Assembly (NCBI GenBank): GCA_036417435.1
Contig: CM070904.1
Span: forward strand, 61,946,408 to 62,010,407
Length of the DNA stretch: 64,000 nt
Direction of reading: 5' to 3'
From: Inia geoffrensis
Lineage: Eukaryota; Chordata; Mammalia; Artiodactyla; Iniidae
Made by a program: the position numbers and the translations under genes. Positions 11,745 through 24,636 of the stretch are shown in pieces. Under the pieces are notes generated by a model. That model was given only the letters and a program-made list of their open reading frames with translations. It did no database searches and was not told the origin of the DNA. How positions within the stretch are numbered: the first letter of the stretch is position 1; the number at the start of each line of letters is the position of its first letter.

Positions 11745-11960
11745 AGAGGCAGTTCAGTGCTGTGTAAGAGCATGGGCTCTGGAGCCGGTCTGCCTGGGTT
11801 TATAGCTTGCCTCTGCTACTTATTGGCCATGTGATCAGGATGTTATTTACCTGCTATGCCTCAGCTTCCTCCTTTGTAAAACAGTACTTCATAGGGTAGA
11901 TGTGAGGATATAATGAGCTCATACATGTAAAGCACTTAGAATAGTATGCATATTTGTTAT
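11745..11960 (+). repeat. MIR SINE
   Basis: A nearly full MIR: gcatgggctctggagccggt, cctctgctacttattggcca, tcagcttcctcctttgtaaa, gtgaggatataatgagctca and gtaaagcacttagaat. Confidence 0.85.
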
Positions 11961-13022
11961 TGCCATTCAGTGAACTATTTCTCCCCCTTATTTAATAAGA
12001 TGACGAAGCTCCTTAATTTTCATCTTCTTTAGATAAGTGACCTGTAGTCAATGAAAAATATCCTGAGCTTATGCAGGACTGCAATTCTGTCTTGCTTACA
12101 CTTTGGCTACTACAGCAGGGTAAATTATTATATGACATTAATGTGTCTGAGAGGAAATAGGGTAGAAGTAGAATAGTGGGATAAAAGGATGAGAGGAAAT
12201 GGTGGCCTGGGTTCTGACGGTAGGGGGGCCTATGACAAGCTCCACTGTTGAAACTCCAGGAAGGTGACAGGATGCCCCTGGGGAGGGGATGTGGGGACTG
12301 ACCACCTGGATCGCCCGGGAAGGTCAAACCTGAGCTCCAGAAATCACCTGAGCCACAGGATTCAAGACCCAGTAGGTTTGGACAACGGGAAACTCGGAAG
12401 TAATCAGTGTGAGCTGAGGGCAAAGGGAGAGATCTCCCTGAATGCTTCCCTGGCAGTTTTGCATGAGCTGGGGAAGACCTCAGTACTGACAGAAACTAAA
12501 TTTCTGTTAATCTGGTAGAATGGGACCTCAGAACAAAACTTAATTTGATTCTATGAACATAAAGTAGTACACTGCTTCTCGCACACCTAAGTTTGTGGAG
12601 CAAGAGTCACATCTGTTACAGAAAACCACAATTGAACAATTTGGTCAGTGCTTTTACAAAGAAACATTTTTCAACAAAGAAACACTTTTTGAAGGTATAG
12701 CACAGAACCTCATGTTGGTGAGCTGAAATAGTTTAGACAAACGTAAGCAATCTTTGTCAATGAACCAAAGGGTTCAGCAGAAGGAGCTGTAAGATTTTAG
12801 TTCCCAAAAGGCACTTTCATTTTGAAACCAGCTTCACATTCAGTGGTTTTACTAACACTTAACACCTTTTCTAGTAATAATTCACAGGCTTGCAGAGTTA
12901 AAAATTCTCACACTAAGGCCTTGTGGGGAAATTTCACCATGCAAATAACAACTATAAAATTAAGTCCAATTCCAGTTTGAACTTTGGACGGAACTTTTGT
13001 TTGTTTTAAATAGCAGTAGCAG

Positions 13023-13223
13023 GGGCTTCCCTGGTGGTGCAGTGGTTGGGAGTCCGCCTGCCGATGCAGGGGACACGGCTTCGTGCCCCGGTCGGGGAAG
13101 ATCCCACATGCCACGGAGCGGCTGGGCCCGTGAGCCATGGCCGCTGGGCCTGCGCGTCCGGAGCCTGTGCTCTGCAACGGGAGAGGCCACAACAGTGAGA
13201 GGCCCCCATACCGCAAAAAAAAA
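13023..13223 (+). mobile_element. CHR-2-type cetacean SINE
   Basis: It begins gggcttccctggtggtgcag, carries the full CHR-2 body and ends in an A tail. Flanking 15-bp repeats with one mismatch lie at 13008-13022 and 13224-13238. Confidence 0.93.
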
Positions 13224-13749
13224 AAATAACAGTAGCAGCACCAAGAGAAACAACAGGAACAACAAGAACAAAATCCTTTAAAACTTTATTTCTGCTTTCA
13301 AAGTGGTATTTTAAAATACTGCCTAGGGTTGCAGCTAGATCTGTTTGGATAGCAGCTTCCATCCCTCACTCTTCTTTGACATCACTCTGCCATTCTCTAT
13401 TTTATGGGCACAGCTTGGAAGGATAATTAGCAAAAAAAAAAGGAAAAGGTACTATTTTAGAAGATTATCAGACTGTGATGTACCTCTTTCCCAACCTATT
13501 CCCTCTCACCTCTCCTGTGTTCCAAAGTATCAGGAATTACCGCAGAAAAATGAAGTCTGCTTCTGCAGGAGAGTGGGTGGGGGCCACCCCCGCTGGAACC
13601 TTCCCCTCTCTTGCCCTATAATCTCCCTGCACTTTATAATCTTTCCTGGGCACTTTGCTCTGTGCCCTTTGACCCCAGCTTTGCCTACCTTTGCAATCTG
13701 GAGTTCTAGATTTTCCAAGTTGCCTTTGCAGAACGCAATGGATTAGCTA

Positions 13750-13920
13750 CAGCTCTTAGAAGAGCGGAAAGAGCAGTGGAATAGGGAGTTAGGGTCCTAG
13801 ACTGAAGACTTACCTCTGCTATTGGTTAGCTGGGAGACCTTGGGGAAGTCAATTAATCTCCCCAGGGTCTTCTAATCTCCAAATGTAAGATGAAAGCAGT
13901 GGAAATAAGAAATCTAAGTC
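13750..13920 (+). repeat. MIR SINE remnant
   Basis: The motif order agcagtggaatagggagtta, gctgggagaccttggggaag, aatctccaaatgtaagatga follows MIR. It is diverged. Confidence 0.55.
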
Positions 13921-15247
13921 ACTTCCAGGACTAACATCCTATGCTTCTACTAATTGAGTTTTTCTAGCCTTGTAGGCTTTACAGGTCTGTGCTAAGTTCA
14001 TTGCATATTGTCCTTAAACAGATGTCCACAACTTTATTATGTCACGCTAGTAGGATTTTAGGTCATTTGAATTCCATCTGTATTGGGCATGTGCACTTAA
14101 GTGACAGTGCTGCTTTATAAGTGCTCTTTAGAAGAGAAAAAAAATTTAACCTTTCCCATTTACTCTATGTTTAACTTTTAGGACATCCATGGACTTAACA
14201 AGCTTGTAGGACCTCTGAAAGACTACAGGGGAGGTGTGGAGCAGCTACATTGAATAGGAATTGCCAAGCTTCTTACCTAATCACAAACATCTGTGATTAT
14301 AGATACTTGCCTCATTCTAAATCTGTCTTTTAACCAAGTATGTAATATCAATGCTTGACACCTATAGTGATCACTTAGCAAATACATTAATTATTGATAT
14401 GATTTAAGGAAACTTGTTATTAGCCTTCATACATGATGTATGTGTAAGCATTCGTACATAATACATAACCTAGGGAGAGTCTTGTACTCATGATGTTTTC
14501 CCCTATCTTTCTTCACCCTTAAGAAGAAGCATTCAGTCTGCCCCAGTCCTGTGACCCTATCGGGAGGGTAGGCTGAAGAGTGGGAAGAAGAACTAAGAAA
14601 GTGTGAAAATAATTTATTTAGAAAATTTGTTTAATAAGGGTCTATGACATATATCAGAAAGGCATTACACTTTGAAAAGGTGATTGCAGAGCAATTTACA
14701 AAACAGATTCTTTATTGATAGTCCTATATTGCATCTTGTTCACTTTATACTGGCCCTAAATGGAATCTTAATATTTACCTACAAATACAATATTGGGACA
14801 AGTTTAAAAGACAGAGGTTGATGAAAAGAAGCCTCAACACCTCTAGCAGCACTTTTTAATGTTTCGTTTTATATAAACATTTTACTGGTGTTTGAGAGGA
14901 AATGGCTACATAGCATTATCATAATTGAAAGTGAAGTTTTAGACCATCACAGGAAAACTATTTCTTATTGTCTGATTGTGAAGTAACTCCTTTGTTACAA
15001 GCCCTAAACCAAAGAGTTCTGCACATTCCAAAGAGAAGCTGGACCTCAACATTTTGTAACCACAGACAAATGGAGAAGAGATGGCTTGGGAAGGCAAGAA
15101 GGATGAAGACTGCAGCTGTTTTAGTTTCAGGGGAACTTCCACAGCCCACACTGCTAAGCATTTTGTGGAGCTGCTACCATGTGTGCACAGAGTGTACACT
15201 AGGAGAGACTCAGAGGTCTGGATTTGCCAGTTCAAGAACAGGTCCTC

Positions 15248-15315
15248 CTGCGTGCAGCAGCGGAGACCCAACTTAGCCAAAAATAAACAAATAAAGCCAA
15301 AACAAACAAACAATA
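15248..15315 (+). mobile_element. 5'-truncated cetartiodactyl SINE
   Basis: Only the 3' part is present: cctgcgtgcagcagcggaga, cccaacttagccaaaaataa and an (AAACAA)-type tail. Ten-base target duplications (aacaggtcct) at 15238-15247 and 15316-15325 show that it inserted in this truncated form. Confidence 0.75.
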
Positions 15316-16339
15316 AACAGGTCCTGAAGTGACACCTGGGTCCACATCAGTGTACTAGCAGTCAGAAAGTCATGGGGTTCAGACTGGGTGGTGTGGGCTG
15401 GTGAGAACCTCAGAAGTCCCTGATGAATTAGTTTACTTCAGGCTGTTGGCTCTCCAAGGAGGCAAAAAAAGTTAACTAAGCAATTGGCATTTCCCCAAGG
15501 ACACAGAGGTACTCCTCCAGCGTGTGAGCAATGGAGACCACCTGCGCAAACCTAGCTGCGTACATGTGATGAAGTGCACGCCATCACCAGCATCATGAAG
15601 CTGGCATACTGCCAACAAGCTACCCAAGTGGCTAGGGTTTCAAAATTCCAGCGCTTCCCTTAATAGGGCCACAAGTCTGGTCTCATGGTGTGTGTAAGCT
15701 GATCACAGCAGCTGCTCAAGGTGGGGAAGGATGCAGGAAAACAAATACCTGCGAGGACCTAGTGCAGGAAGAATGGTGTTAAGCTGGTGCTCTTTGCTTT
15801 GGGTTAATGAGAAAGGCCAGGGATTGCAGAGACTGCAAAAATTAAGGAAGTCTTGAGTTCTATGGGGGAGACAAAACAGATAAGACTAAAGCAAATATAG
15901 ATGGAAACCAAGAGTCTAGTGATTGAAAGGCTAGAGTGTTTTGACTATAGTTAGTCGCTGCGGTGAAAATTTTCTCCCTGGATCATAGGGCAGGCAGAAT
16001 AGAATTCTCACAGCAGTAAAGGCCTTTTGGTAGTTTCCAACATGGAGGATCAAAGAACACAGAAGTGTGAATGAGAACAGGGTCAACTAAAAAGTTCTTG
16101 ATGTAGATAAGACGATGCCACTCATACTCTGAACAAACTATAACTCAGAGAGTAACTTAGTTTAGCTGCAAAGGAAGTAAATGCCACAAGCAAACTGAAG
16201 CTTTTCAAAAACTCCCTCGACCATCTTTTACTTCCTCATCTAGACAAGATGACCGAAATGATAGGTAGGGACGGCTCACTGATTGCCTATTAAGCAGCCA
16301 GACTAAGAAACAAAATCCTCAGCGCACCTTTGGCCAAGG

Positions 16340-17640
16340 CAAAAAGAGAAAGTAAAAGCATACTCCGGGTGCTGCGAAGGGGTTGGTGCGGCAAGCACTG
16401 CCCAGAGCATCAGCGAAGGGTGTCTGATCCTGGGCCTGCTTCTAAAGTGACAGGCAGGAGGTCTCCGGGGAAGCAACCTGAGCTCCACCGCGGGACCACC
16501 GGCCTCTGGGGTAGGGCATGGGGCGGTCGTCTGGAGCTGATAAGCCAAGTAGAAGAAACGGTCGCTGCTCGAGGCACTGGGGGAGGGCTTCATAACAGAG
16601 TCACGGCCATGGTCACTGCAGGAGACATGGCTTTTTGATGTGCACCATGAGCACGGTGAAGTCAGGGAATCGTTACTCATTCTGGGGCTGTGGGTGGAAA
16701 GCTCCTCTTGACATTGAGTGGCCAAGGTGACCAAGGGACAAAGGAGGGGCGTGATGGGCGGGATGGGGCTTGCGGATGGTGGTGGTGTTAAGGAGCCCTA
16801 TACTCTAGGGAAGCAAGATTTTAGAGGAGAGAGGACGAGGAAGGAGCGGGAGCCTCGTTCTGAAAAGACTCTGGGTGCCTCCCCTACGGTGGACTCCTCG
16901 CCCTCAGCACGAGAAAAGCCCGGCGCTCCCACGCCCCACCCCGCCCTCCTCCGGGACCCCGGGGGGTAATGGAGCTGCTTCTCCCCGGACCTCCCTTCGG
17001 CTCACTTGTCCGGCTCCAGCCCCGAGCAAAGCAGAGGTGACGTGACCCCGGAGCGCAGCCCTAACCCGAACTGAGGAAAGTCAGCCGGCCCGGCAACGTC
17101 GACGTCCCTAGCCGGCCGGCGAGCGGACGCGCCCGCGGTTACCTGAGCGGCCAGAGGGCTCCACCAGACCGAAGCACGGGAGGAGCAGCACGAGCAGCTC
17201 CGCCGCACGGAGAGCCGTGGCCCAGCGCGTCCTCATCCTGAGCCGGCTCGGGCGGGTCAGTCGAATTCTCGGGGGCACTCAGCACCCAGCCCTCCCGGTG
17301 CGCGCAGTCAGCCCCTCCAGCGCCTTTAGTCCCTGGCTTCCCCGGGCGTCCCGGACCCGCCCCCGCCGCCCTCGGCCAATCGGGTCAGCACGTTCTCGGT
17401 CCCCAGGGCGTGGGGGCGGGGGGGGCGGTGCGGATACAAGGCGGGAAGACGATGCGTAAGGAGCTCTGCGCACCTGCGAAGAGCGGCCACACGAGGAGGC
17501 GGGTGGTGAGCGCCAGGCCAGAGGGCAGAGCGCCACCCAGACTAACGGATGAGGGGGGTCCTGCGCCCCGCCGCTTCTTCAGTAAAGTTGAGGAGACGCG
17601 GCCCTTGCTGGGACTTGGCACTGCCCAGGTGGGTGTTCAT
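16340..17640. promoter_or_regulatory. CpG island and likely LY75 promoter
   Basis: This stretch is GC-rich and dense in CpG, densest at about 16850-17460, in an otherwise AT-rich window. It covers LY75 exon 1 and its upstream side. A CCAAT box lies at 17376-17380 (reads ATTGG in the gene's direction), about 140 bp upstream of the ATG. GC-box-like clusters lie at about 17355-17370 and 17410-17427. No TATA box was seen, which fits a CpG-island promoter. The transcription start is inferred to lie between the CCAAT box and 17237. The island extends into intron 1 on the left side. Confidence 0.75.
17143..17236 (-). CDS. LY75: LY75 (CD205/DEC-205) exon 1: start codon and signal peptide
   Basis: On the minus strand the ATG is at 17236-17234, with A at -3. 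The exon encodes 31 residues plus one base. It begins MRTRWATALRAAELLVLLLP and ends in a GRS tripeptide, so it has a basic N-terminus, a Leu/Val-rich hydrophobic core and a short polar region, as expected for a cleaved signal peptide of a type I membrane receptor. A gtaacc splice donor follows at 17142-17137, leaving phase 1. The start matches the N-terminus I know for LY75 (MRT.WAT, then EPSGR), which is why I chose it. LY75 is an endocytic receptor of dendritic cells and thymic epithelium that delivers captured ligands, including CpG DNA, to antigen-processing compartments. The exon sits in a CpG island. The transcription start is not directly visible. Confidence 0.93.
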
Positions 17641-18309
17641 TTTAGGACCTTGCTTTCTGCCTAGCCCCCCTCAGTCAGGCATGACTTCTTCCTTTTGCAC
17701 GGTTGGCCTGGGAAGGCACCCACATCCCCTCGTACCCCAAAGAGGGAAATGTGCACCCATCCTGTTACAGCTGCGGTCGAGCCAAAGAATTCAGTCGTCC
17801 TTGGCAACGTCTTGCGTATTTTGATAGTGCAAACAAAGGTGAGGTAATGGCACAATGAGGTTTGACCCACAGTTGTTAAAGAATTAAAAGCAAGAGCTAT
17901 TCGAGTGACCCTATAACACTTCCAAGGATGATTAGGCTTCATAACCATTTGGCTTTTGCAAGTAAGCTCTTTTCTTAATAATTCAACAGCAACAATAATA
18001 ATCCAGCAGAAATGTGGAAGTCTGCATCCAAAACTGGTAATTGTGAGACTAGAATCTATCCTCAGCCTGTGGGAACCGCCATCATTATAAATAGGGTGAT
18101 CTAAGTTACCTGGATATGAATGTCCTATATTTTTAAACCCGTATTTACTGAGCACATGGTGTGTGCCGGCGATGGCCTCCCTCCCTCCCTACAGGGTGAA
18201 TTCTTCCAGGAGGAGGTGAATAGGAAGTTTACCTTTTCTGATGCCAACCACCAAGACTTGGATGATGGCTCCCAAAGCTCCCTTGGCCCTGTTCTCTCCC
18301 CAGGCCCCT

Positions 18310-18620
18310 GCCTTTCGGTTCAGTGTATATATTGAGCACCTGTCAACACAGGAACTGGGCACTTCCCAGGATGAGATCAAAGGATGACACCCTGCCCTCT
18401 CCAGCTTACTGAGTACTGGGGGAGAGTGAGGCACACACAGTAAATCAGGGCAGAATGAATGGGGAGACTCCACAAAGCTTCAAGGAAGGCAACACCTCAA
18501 CTGGGCCTTGAAGAATGGGTAATGGGTAGGCATTTGACCAGGCACAGCTGGTGGGAGGAAAATACTGACAGAACAGAGGCAGGAAAAGGCAAAGCAGTGT
18601 CAGAAGACAGTCAGGAGTCC
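18310..18620 (-). repeat. L2 LINE remnant
   Basis: It reads as antisense L2 3' sequence: tattgagcacctgtcaacac, ctggggga-type mid segment, gggccttgaagaatgggtaa and aacagaggcaggaaaaggca, in the order expected. Confidence 0.65.
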
Positions 18621-18779
18621 CGTGTGACCACCCTGCAGGGTGCAGGTGCGTGTTGAATGAAGCTGTCATGCAGGCCTAAGTGGAAATGACAGCAGAAAGG
18701 TGAGATGTGGCTATTTTGTGAAATGCCTTGAACATGATATTAAAGACTTTGACTTAATTCTGTAGAGAGTGGGCAGTGG

Positions 18780-18960
18780 CAAGTTCTGGGTAAGACAATC
18801 TGCTACTGCTCTGATTCCCTCGACGTCTGTGGCTGCTTACCTTTCTGATCCTGCCCAGCTTGGAGCTCCTTGACAGCAGTGATCTTTTTTTCTTCATTAA
18901 CAGAACCAGGCCTGTCTCAGAGTGAGCTCTCGATAAATATTAGTTTACTTAATTAATGAG
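18780..18960 (+). repeat. L2 LINE 3' end
   Basis: The stretch ttggagctccttgacagcag, then cgataaatattagtttactt, matches the terminal sequence of L2. It is diverged. Confidence 0.65.
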
Positions 18961-19214
18961 TGCCTAAAGCTGCTACCTTAGCCTAGGGCGGTATGAGCTC
19001 TAGCTTGCATTGTGTTGCAACAGTTGCTCAATTAACCTCACTGCCAACAGCTGTTAGCCTCTCAGGAAAAGTGAAGGCTTCTAAACATGGTCTGAAATGT
19101 GCCGCCTTTCCTTCACTCACACCCTTTCAGTGCTACTTGCTTATAGCAGGGGTTCCTAAATGGGAGTTCAGGGGGATTGTGAACCCCTGAAATTGTATGC
19201 AGCTTTATGAATGC

Positions 19215-19358
19215 TCTTTCCTTTCTTTCTTTCTCTTTCTTTCTTTCTTTCTTTCTTCCTTCCTTCCCTCCCTCCCTCCTTCCTTCCTTCCTTTCTTTCT
19301 TTCTTTCTTCCTTTCTTCTTTTCTTTCTTTCTTTCTTTCTTTCTTTTTCTTTCTTTCA
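19215..19358. repeat. (TTTC)n/(TTCC)n pyrimidine simple repeat
   Basis: About 140 bp of almost pure pyrimidine on the plus strand (TTTC units with a TTCC/CCCT core). Open frames here encode only Phe/Ser/Leu or Lys/Arg/Glu runs and are not genes. Purine/pyrimidine mirror tracts of this kind can form triplex DNA. Confidence 0.95.
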
Positions 19359-19439
19359 GGGAGGGGTCCAAGGCTTTCATGAGAGTCTCAAAGTAGGCCA
19401 TTCCTTCAAAGAAGGAAGAAAATTCCATGTAAGATAAAG

Positions 19440-20120
19440 CAAGCCCCTCTACGACCCCACTCCTTGTCTTTAATTACTTTCCTATGTCACTCCTTGATTC
19501 AAGCGACCTGTCTAAATGTCTTGCCTTTTCCTATCTCTGCCCATATGTTTACATTTCCCTCTATCAAGAATTCCTCTCTTCCCCCATCCTTGTCTTAGTT
19601 CCACCTTTCCAGTTAAGGCCCTGCTCAAGTCTCATATTTTATATAAGACGTTTCTAAGACAGTCTCTAACCTTTGGGGATCCCAGTCATCGGTAGAAGGT
19701 ACATTCTGTTCCCTTGGTAGTGCTACCTCCTGCGGCTATTTTTTCTGTAAGTACATGTGCAGTGACATTCCACCTAGGTTATAGATCCTAAATAAATATT
19801 TATTGTCTATGGTGACAGTAGAAAGCAGTGTATCCTTTAAGCCTCACCTTGAATGTCACTTCCTCAAAGAAATCTTTCTTGACTCTGCAGGCTATGTGAG
19901 CTTCCTCTGTGACAGGTTGTCAGTGCATGCCACACTTTGTCTTGATAGCACGTAGCACAGCTGGATTAAATAATTACATGCTTGCTCATTTGTTGAATGT
20001 CTGTCTCCCTCTCCAGGCCATAGGACCCATGAATGTGGTGACTGTATCTGTTTTAGTCACTTCTGTGTTCGCAGTACCTAGCCCATGAGTTGCTGGATTA
20101 ATAAAAGAATAAATACGTGG
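19440..20120 (+). repeat. L2 LINE remnant
   Basis: Two L2-like blocks occur in sense order: aagtctcatattttat-type and acttcctcaaagaaatcttt sequence, then the 3' end (tgttttagtcacttctgtgt, cagtacctagcccatgagtt). Confidence 0.55.
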
Positions 20121-20204
20121 TAAATACCTCGTAAATGGTGCAGGCAACAGGAGGTCTAGGTATTTAAAAGAGGGAGAAATCAGGGTGAAAGTGAGGGTCT
20201 GCAG

Positions 20205-20289
20205 GCCTTGATCTTCCCAGACCAGGGCATGAACCCGTGTGGCCTGCACTGGCAGGCGGATTCTTAACCACTGTGCCACCAGGGAAGTC
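20205..20289 (-). mobile_element. SINE head fragment (tRNA-derived)
   Basis: On the minus strand it reads gggacttccctggtggcaca, a tRNA-like box A and box B, and then stops after the gatcaaggcc region. The 3' body is missing and no tail was seen. Confidence 0.75.
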
Positions 20290-21123
20290 CCATTTCACTA
20301 CTGTTTATTACTATTATACTCATTGTGGAAACTGAAACAACACAGACAGTATCAACAACTTGACCATGGTCAATAGCCGTAAGTGAAGATACCAAGAATT
20401 TGCATGAGTGTGTGTGCTTGTTACTATTATTTTATTGCCTGTTACAATTAAGGAGAGGGAGTATGAACTTTTAGGACCCCTGAAGTCATGTGTTTTTTTT
20501 TCTTTTTTAACATCTTTATTGGAGTATACTTGCTTTACAATGGTGTGTTAGTTTCTGCTTTATAACAAAGTGAATCAGCTATACATATACATATATCACC
20601 GTATCTCCTCCCTCTTGAGTCTCCCTCCCACCCTCCCTATCCCACCTCTCTAGGTGGTCACAAAGCACCGAGCTGATCTCCCTGTGCTATGCGGCTGCTT
20701 CCCACTAGCTATCTATTTTACATTTGGTAGTGTATATATCTCCATGCCACTCTCTCACTTCGTCCCAGCTTACCCCTCCTTCTCCCTGTGTTCTCAAGTC
20801 CATTCTCTACGTCTGAGTCTTTATTGCTGTCCTGCCCCTAGGTTCTTCAGAACCTTTTCTTTTTTTAGATCCCATATATATGTGTTAGCATAGGGTATTT
20901 GTTTTTCTCTTTCTGACTTACTTCACTCTGTTTGACAGACTCTAGGTCCATCCACCTCACTACAAATCACTCAATTTCATTTCTTTTTATGGCTGAGTAA
21001 TATTCTATTGTATATATGTCCCACATCTTCTTTATCCATTTCATCTGTCAATGGACACTTAGGTTGCTTCCATGTCCTGGCTATTGTAAATAGAGCTGCA
21101 ATGAACATTGTGGTACATGACTT

Positions 21124-21333
21124 TTTTTTTTTTTTTTTTTTGCAGTACGCGGGCCTCCCACTGCTGTGGCCTCTCCCGTTGCAGAGCACAGGCTCCGGAC
21201 GCGCAGGCCCAGTGGCCACGGCCCATGGGCCCAGCCGCTCCGCGGCATGTGGGATCCTCCCAGACCGGGGCATGAACCCGTGTCCCCTGCATTGGCAGGC
21301 AGACTCTCAACCACTGCACCACCAGGGAAGCCC
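21124..21333 (-). mobile_element. CHR-2 SINE nested in L1-A
   Basis: A full CHR-2 in minus orientation with a T run of about 20 at 21122-21141 as its A tail. It starts at about 21333 (gggcttccctggtggtgcag on the minus strand). Short repeats of the L1 target (catgact) flank it. It interrupts the end of ORF2 of L1-A. Confidence 0.93.
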
Positions 21334-24300
21334 CATGACTATTTTTGAATTATGGTTTTCTCAGGGTATAGCCCAGTAGTGGGATTGCTGGGTCATATGG
21401 TAGTTCTGTTTTTAGTTTTTTAAGGAACCTCCATACTGCTCTCATAGTGGTTGCGTCAATTTACATTCCCACCAACAGTACAAGAGGGTTCCCTTTTCTC
21501 CACACCCTCTCCAGCATTTATCTTGGTAGATTTTTTCATGATTGCCATTCTGACCCATGTGAAGTGATACCTCGTTGAAGTTTTGACTTGCATTTCTCTA
21601 AGGATTAGGGATGTTGAGCATTTTCATGTGTTTATTGGCAATCTGTATATCTTCTTCGGAGAAGTGTCTATTTAGGTCTTCTGCCTATTTTTGGATTGGG
21701 TTGTTTGTTTTTTTGATATTGAGCTGCATGAGCTGCTTGTATATTTTGGAGATTAATCCTTTGTCAGTTGCTTCATTGCAAATATTTTCTCCCATTCTGA
21801 GGGTTGTCTTTTCATCTTGTTTATGGTTTCCTTTGCTGTGCAAAAGCTTTTAAGTCTCATTAGGTCCCATTTGTTTACTTTTGTTTTTATTTCCATTTCT
21901 CTAGGAGGTGGGTCAAAAAGGACCTTGCTGTAATTTATGAAATAGAGTGTTCTGCCTATGTTTTCCTCTTAAGAGTTTTATAGTGTCTGGCCTTACATTT
22001 AGGTCTTGAATCCATTTTGACTTTATTTCTGTGTATGGTGTTAGGGAGTGTTCTAATTTCATTCTTTTATATGTAGCTGTCCAGTTTTCCCAGCACCACT
22101 TATTGAAGAGGCTGTCTTTTCTCCATTGTATATTCTTGCCCCCTTTATCAAAGGTAAGGTGACCATATGTGCTTGGGCTTATCTCCTGGCTTTCTATCCT
22201 ATTCCATTGATTTCTGTTTTTGTTTCTGTGCCAGTACCATACTGTCTTGATTGCTGTAGGTTTGTAGTATAGTCTGAAGTCAGGGAGCCCGATTCCTCCA
22301 GCTCCGTTTTTCTTTCTCAAGATTGCTTTGGCTATTTGGGGTCTTTTGTATTTCCATACAAAGTGTGAAAATTTTTGTTCTACTCCTGTGAAAAATGCCA
22401 ATGGTAGTTTGATAGGGATTGCACTGAATCTGTAGATTGCTTTGCGTAGTATAGTCATTTTCACAATGTTGATTCTTCCAATCCAAGAACACGTTATATC
22501 TCTCCATCTGTTTGTATCATTAATTTCTTTCATCAGTGTCTTATACTTTTTGCATACAAGTCTTTTGTCTCCTTAGGTAGGTGTATTCCTAGGTATTTTA
22601 TTCTTTTTGTTGCAGTGGTAAATGGGAGTGTTTCCTTAATTTCTCTTTCAGATTTTTCATCATTAGTGTATAGGAATGCAAGAGATTTCTGTGCATTAAT
22701 TTTGTATCCTGCTACTTTACCAAATTCATTGATTAGTCCTAGTAGTTTTCTGGTGGCATCTTTAGGATACTCTATGTATAGTATCATGTCATCTGCAATC
22801 AGTGACAGTTTTACTTCTTTTCCAATTTGGATTCCTTTTATTTCTTTTTCTGCTCTTATTGTTGTGGCTAAAGCTTCCAAAACAACGTTGAATAATAATG
22901 GTTAGAGTGGGCAACCTTGTCTTGTTCCTGATCTTAGTGGAAATGCTTTCAGTTTTTCACCATTGAGAACGATGTTGGCTGTGGGTTTGTCATATATGGC
23001 CTTTATTATGTTGAGGTAAATTCCCCCTATGCATACTTTCTGGAGGGTTTTTTATCATAAATGGGTGTTGAATTCTGTCAAAAGCTTTTTCTGTATCTAT
23101 TGAGATGATCATATGGTTTTTATCCTTCAATTTTTTAATATGGTTTATTACATTGATTGATTTGCATATATTGAAGAATCTTTGGGAGAAACCCCACTTG
23201 ATCATGGTGTATGATCCTTTTAATGTGCTGTTGGATTCTGTTTGCTAGTATATTGTTGAGGATTTTTGCATCTATGTTCATCAGTGATATTGGCCTGTGG
23301 TTTTCTTTTTTTGTGACATCTTTGTCTGGTTTTGGTATCAGGGTGATGGTGGCCTTGTAGAATGAGTTTGGGAGTGTTCCTCCCTCTGCTATATTTTGGA
23401 AGAGTTTTAGAAGGATAGGTGTTAGCTCTTCTCTAAAAGTTTGATAGAATTCACCTGTGAATCATCTGGTCCTGGGCTTTTGTTTGTTGGAAGATTTTTA
23501 GTCACAGTTTCAATTTCAGTGCTTGTGATTGGTCTGTTTATATTTTCTATTTCTTCCTGGTTCAGACTTGGAAGGTTGTGCTTTTCTAAGAATTTGTCTA
23601 TTTCTTCCAGGTTGTCCATTTTATTGGCATATAATGCTTGCAGTAATCTCTCATGATCCTTTGTATTTCTGCCATGTCAGTTGTTATTTCTCCTTTTTCA
23701 TTTCTAATTCTCTTGATTTGAGTCTTCTCCCTTTTTTTTCTTGATGAGTCTGGCTTATGGTTTATCAATTTTGTTTATCTTCTCAAAGAACCAGCTTCTC
23801 GTTTTATTGATCTTTGCTATCGTATCCTTCATTTCTTTTTCATTTATTTCTGATCTGATTTTTTGATTTCTTTCCTTCTGCTAACTTTGGGGTTTTTTGT
23901 TCTTCTTTCTTTAATTGCTTTAAGTGTAAGGTTAGGTTGTTTATTTGAGATTTTTTCGTTTCTTGTGGTAGGATTGTATTGCTATAAACTTCCCTCTTAG
24001 AACTGCTTTTGCTGCATCCCATGGGTTTTGGGCTGTTGTGTTTCATTGTCATTTGTTTCCAGGTGGTTTTTGATCTCCTTTTTGATTTCTTCAGTGATAT
24101 CTTGGTTATTTAGTAGCATACTGTTTAGCCTCCATGTGTTTGTATTTTTTACAGTTTTTTTCCTGTAATTGATATCTATTCTCATAGTGTTGTGGTCGGA
24201 AAAGATACTTGATACGATTTCAATTTTCTTAACTCTACCAAGTCTTGATTTGTGACCCAAGATATGATCTATCCTGGAGAGTGTTCCATGAGCACTTGAG

Positions 24301-24636
24301 AAGAAAGTGTATTCTGTTGTTTTTGGGTGGAATGTCCTATAAATACCAATTAAGTCCATCTTGTTTAATGTATCATTTAAAGCTTGTGTTTCCTTATTTA
24401 TTTTCATTTTGGTTGATGTGTCTATTGGTGAAAGTGTGGTGTTAAAGTCCCCTACTCTTATTGTGTTACTGTTGATTTCCCCTTTTATGGCTGTTAGCAT
24501 TTACCTTATATATTGAGGTGCTCCTATATTTGGTACATAAATATTTTCAATTGTTATATCTTCTTCTTGGATTGATCCCTTGATCATTATGTAGTGTCCT
24601 TTTTTGTCTCTTGTAATAGTCTTTATTTTAAAGTCT

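Larger units (their letters stand above)
11578..17142 (-). other. LY75 intron 1
   Basis: This 5565-bp intron lies between exons 1 and 2. It holds MIRs (11745-11960, 13750-13920), a CHR-2 SINE (13023-13223) and a short SINE piece (15248-15315); its right end is in the CpG island. The stretches 11960-13000, 13925-15235 and 15330-16330 hold no coding sequence I recognise. Confidence 0.88.
17660..20476. other. Intergenic spacer upstream of LY75
   Basis: No gene was recognised. The region holds antisense L2 (18310-18620), sense L2 3' ends (about 18780-18960 and 19440-20120), a pyrimidine-rich simple repeat (19215-19358) and a SINE fragment (20205-20289). Confidence 0.7.

Noticed and set aside
15480..15900. 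Possible processed pseudogene in LY75 intron 1
   Set aside because: Partial frames on both strands matched no protein I recognise, and no A tail or target duplication was seen.
19168..19437. Lys/Arg/Glu-rich and Phe/Ser-rich frames
   Set aside because: They are translations of the pyrimidine simple repeat.
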